Assembly: GCF_001039355.2 (NCBI RefSeq) | Contig: NW_019775036.1 | Location: 149,472 to 213,471 of the forward strand | Reading direction: 5' to 3' | DNA length: 64,000 nucleotides | Origin: Lingula anatina | Taxonomy: Eukaryota; Brachiopoda; Lingulata; Lingulida; Lingulidae | In this document: piece by piece, positions 61,801-64,000 of the stretch | Layout of the letters: each line of letters starts with the position of its first letter | Position numbering within the stretch: the first letter of the stretch is position 1 | The notes under the pieces: generated by a model | Told to the model about the DNA's origin: nothing | What the model saw: the letters and a program-made list of their open reading frames with translations, nothing else | The model's database searches: none | Translations under genes and position numbers: made by a program

Positions 61801-64000
61801 CAGGGTGAAACAAAAAAGCAAATGGCTTATAATAATTATGTTATCCCTAAGTTAAGTGAACTCTCATAGCTTTGTTCAGAAGATTGCTATGATAATGGGT
61901 TTTAACAAAATAATAGCAAGAACAAGTAGAGTCTTCACAGCAAAGTTAATAAGTATTTCTATTTTAATTTTTATTTTAAGAGTGGCAGAATTGAAAGAAT
62001 TATGTGGTTTGATTGAGTTAAAAGGGATGTTGGCCAGATATCAACTCCGACATTTTAATACAATTGATTCTTCCAAGGCAGAGGTAAGATGTGTCTATGT
62101 ATCCCTCATTTTTTTCCGTAAGTCAGCATTTATCAGTTTATTCAATATTTGTATTAATTATTCTATTTTTCTTCTGTTCGTTCCTTTCTTCAACCATTCA
62201 CTTTTTTCACAGCTATTAGATTTGAATGATATACACCAGTATGTTATTTCATGATATGAAACACAACTCAAAGTTATGAAAATAAGAAATCTCAGCATTC
62301 ATCTTGTCTTTGAAGTAATTGTATTGTCATTGGATTACACCTTTCCCACGAATTGTTTAATATGGGCAGGACAATTGCAATTTACAGAGTTTGTATTTCA
62401 TCATTTTTCAATATTTCATACAAAATTCTCTTTCCTAGATACTGATGAAATACATCCTGTCCTTGGATAAACCCACTGCTATGGAAGATGCCCTGAAAGT
62501 GGTGAAGACCTATGACAGCGTGACAGAGCAGCAGGCCTATGCCTGCAGGATAAGGTTCCTGATCTCTGGAAACAGGGTAGGCAGCTGTCATTGTATTATC
62601 CTTAGCATGTATAATTTTTGTCCACGTTTTAGCATTTCCTGATTGAGTGTGATCTCTTGCAAGGCTCCTTGCTGCTGTTGTAGTAAATGTCCCATTTGAT
62701 CATTTATAAGTAGCTGACATTGCTCAATGGTAGACGTACCTTTTGACTGTGCTGTCATTGGTGTGTATTCAGTTGCATGGTTTAACATCATTGCTGGGTC
62801 CGCATAGGCTAGCATACTGTATGGTTGCTGTAGCTGTGATAGCTGGGCTGCCCTAGAGGACTGCGGAGGTTGAGATGTCCTTGACAGTTGTTTGGGCTGA
62901 GTGGGCATCATAAATTGGTGTGACTCCCTCTCCAATGACACTCCTGAAGGTTGCGGCTGTTGCTCTGAATGCAGGGGCTGTACATCCATGCGTGACTGCT
63001 GTTTGGCACTGATGTGTAACTGAGAAGGGTGGTTGTAATTTGTAGTATTGTGTACTTTAATACTATCAGCGTAACCTTGTGTATCCACGGAATTGAAATA
63101 CTGTTCAATGGTGAAGTTGTGTTTCGACAGAGATTGTCCGAGGTGTCTTCCTGTATTTCAGCTTCAATTTCCCTTCTTCTAACTTGAGCTCTGGGGGAAA
63201 GTACTCTCAACTTGTCTCTCATTTCTTGTTCACAGTATCGAAGTCTTTTTTCAGCTTCTGCTTCTAGTAGATCTTTCTCCTGCAAAGTCATTGGGTGGAA
63301 TGGGAGTAATGTATAAAGTCATGGGAGCTGCTTTGAGTGCAAAAGTGTTCAAATATGCAAATGTAAATTGTATCAAAAGTTGCTGATTACCAGGCTCCTC
63401 AAGCACAATACAAGAAAAGCAATATAAACTTTACACTTTTGGTTATAATTTGAAATTTGTGTTTGGTAAAGCGGGTGAAAGGTTAATAAAAATGCAGTAT
63501 GGGCTTTTTTCTGGTGGGTTTACTGTCAAATTTCTTTTGGAAATTTCATAAACCACTTTCATCAAATAATTTGATTCGGTTGAATGAAACCAAATCTTTC
63601 AGTCAACTTGCATGTAATTCCTTCTGCAGATAGATGAATGTGTAGAGCTGCTGAAATCTTTGCCAACAGCCACTGCAGTTCCTCTGTGTAAGATCGCCAT
63701 CACAGGAGTACAAGTACTGCTGGGGCAGGAATGGCATATTAAACCACAGGCAAGTAGAAACCATGTTGGATTTTGGTAGATCACAGGTCTTTTTTATATG
63801 CATGTTTTGAGACAGTCATTTTGATTTTATTAAGGCTAGTCAAACTTGGATCCTTTTAAAAAATTACGTTCAGTAAGGGTGTATTAAGGCTTCAATTACA
63901 TCCTATGTGAAAAGCTTCTGAAAATACATGGTTACATGGTAAAATTTTGTTAAAAATCATTTCCATTTTCTTTGAATATTTCAGGCAGTGCAGGAAGAAA
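50638..64000 (+). CDS. KNTC1: kinetochore-associated protein 1 (Rod), N-terminal ~977 aa, cut by window end
   Basis: Twenty-nine coding exons join in phase, covering about 44% of a protein of roughly 2,200 aa. The protein begins MASWDQIDVDFGGDETGNFG. The first 370 residues form the WD-type beta-propeller (ALYQVD-like SLYQVDTVATVS, FIVIGERSGNFHIMHMESQQ, NILSLWDVVTLTMVMSWPQL). The helical Rod body follows, with FAKMFGMDVELVYKVKSSHI, WLEQRARNLELLEK, LRDLLSLHTKYNCKLSLAQY, IPDTIRKVIRPYMNEHNLKE, APWEAKAIAVIGCIKD and MEDALKVVKTYDS. Each has a clear counterpart in order in human KNTC1. Rod joins Zw10 and Zwilch (RZZ complex) at unattached kinetochores, recruiting Spindly-dynein and Mad1-Mad2 for the spindle checkpoint. 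The penultimate intron has a GC donor. A minisatellite fills the intron after exon 6. Confidence 0.96.
52854..54473 (+). repeat. minisatellite made of the KNTC1 exon 6 / intron junction
   Basis: Units of 25-31 bp with the core TCTTGACCAGTGTGAGTACA. The first unit is itself the last 15 or so coding bases of KNTC1 exon 6 (ATAGTCTTGACCAGT) plus the start of its intron (GTGAGTACAT). I count 7 copies before the N block and 16 after it. The spacer (AACAATA, AACATA, AATAACAG) varies, and higher-order patterns repeat (31-29-bp alternation at the 3' end). Every unit keeps AGT|GTGAGT, a near-consensus 5' splice site. The array ends at 54473. Confidence 0.9.
53060..54000. other. assembly gap (941 N) inside the minisatellite
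   Basis: Unsequenced block flanked on both sides by the same repeat. If its size were correct it would hold some 30 further units. The open frames that run through it on the minus strand are repeat artefacts. Confidence 0.95.
57989..58043. repeat. (AAT)n microsatellite
   Basis: AATAAT run of about 50 bp in a KNTC1 intron, directly after exon 16. The exon-end sequence CTACAGGTAAT is imperfectly repeated at its far side (58053-58064). Confidence 0.8.
58802..58841. repeat. poly(T) tract, 40 bases
   Basis: Uninterrupted T-run in the intron after KNTC1 exon 18. It could be the tail of a minus-strand retroposed copy; nothing recognisable lies beside it. Confidence 0.7.
62588..63291 (-). pseudogene. 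intronless antisense relic, possibly BEL/Pao-type gag
   Basis: Lies inside the intron between KNTC1 exons 27 and 28, on the opposite strand. One frame (63291 down to about 63130) reads as charged helix: EKDLLEAEAEKRLRYCEQEM and VRRREIEAEIQED. A second frame, from about 63130 to 62588, is Gln/Ser/Pro-rich and ends in a helix (QCQLLINDQMGHLLQQQQ, ALQEITLNQEMLKRGQKL). A frameshift near 63120-63130 separates them. A charged coiled coil, then a Q/S/P linker, then a short helix, is the layout of the N-terminal part of BEL/Pao gag-like proteins. No protease, reverse transcriptase or LTR is present. The family call is a guess; that it is an unspliced coding relic is better supported. Confidence 0.4.

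Larger units (their letters stand above)
50638..64000 (+). other. KNTC1: KNTC1 exon map
   Basis: Coding exons: 50638-50766, 51205-51325, 51752-51867, 52004-52079, 52458-52538, 52726-52871, 54696-54845, 55109-55221, 55511-55655, 55879-55919, 56144-56203, 56423-56498, 56704-56832, 57151-57240, 57454-57531, 57924-57985, 58202-58310, 58567-58710, 59051-59107, 59316-59432, 59871-59918, 60142-60258, 60644-60787, 61040-61138, 61457-61560, 61981-62083, 62439-62576, 63630-63749, and 63984 to beyond the window. Phase agrees at every junction. Confidence 0.88.

Overview
The window is nuclear DNA from an animal. Genes are split into many short exons with GT-AG introns of about 200-900 bp. Composition is AT-rich, with many short inverted-repeat transposons and microsatellites. 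Nephrocystin-1, kinetochore Rod/KNTC1, a calmodulin with vertebrate-like intron positions, and DsbA-like and aerolysin-fold genes together suggest a marine invertebrate. A hemichordate, echinoderm or amphioxus-like deuterostome is a guess; the sequence does not settle the species.

Layout. 1-7.4 kb: a complete beta-propeller-like gene (+). Its first exon sits in a 1.4-kb segment that occurs twice around a single N. 7.8-9.5 kb: a calmodulin gene (-) cut short after the N-terminal lobe by a dispersed repeat. 9.6-12.6 kb: a second X-N-X' duplication. 12.7-13.4 kb: tandem repeat block. 14.2-17.4 kb: secreted DsbA/thioredoxin-fold gene (+) with two candidate last exons. 23.1-25.6 kb: two tandem ETX/MTX2 (aerolysin-fold) genes (+), the second lacking the central module. 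27.0-28.3 kb: small CS-domain gene (-). 30.1-32.5 kb: foldback repeat block holding a non-autonomous Harbinger element. 33-34 kb: palindromic elements. 34.7-37.5 kb: EGF-like single-pass membrane protein gene (+). 39.0-49.6 kb: NPHP1 (-), 24 exons. 49.6-50.1 kb: head-to-head promoter. 50.6 kb to the window end: KNTC1/ROD (+), 29 exons, cut by the window end.

I joined exons by hand. Reading phase is consistent at every junction of all multi-exon genes except one in NPHP1. NPHP1 (cilium transition zone) and KNTC1 (spindle checkpoint) share an intergenic region of under 1 kb. The other genes show no obvious shared pathway.

The observations most worth a second look are: the KNTC1 minisatellite built from an exon-intron junction, so that every unit carries a 5' splice site; the single-lobe calmodulin whose stop codon comes from a repeat; the aerolysin-fold paralog with a clean in-frame loss of its pore module; and the duplicated last exon of the DsbA-like gene.
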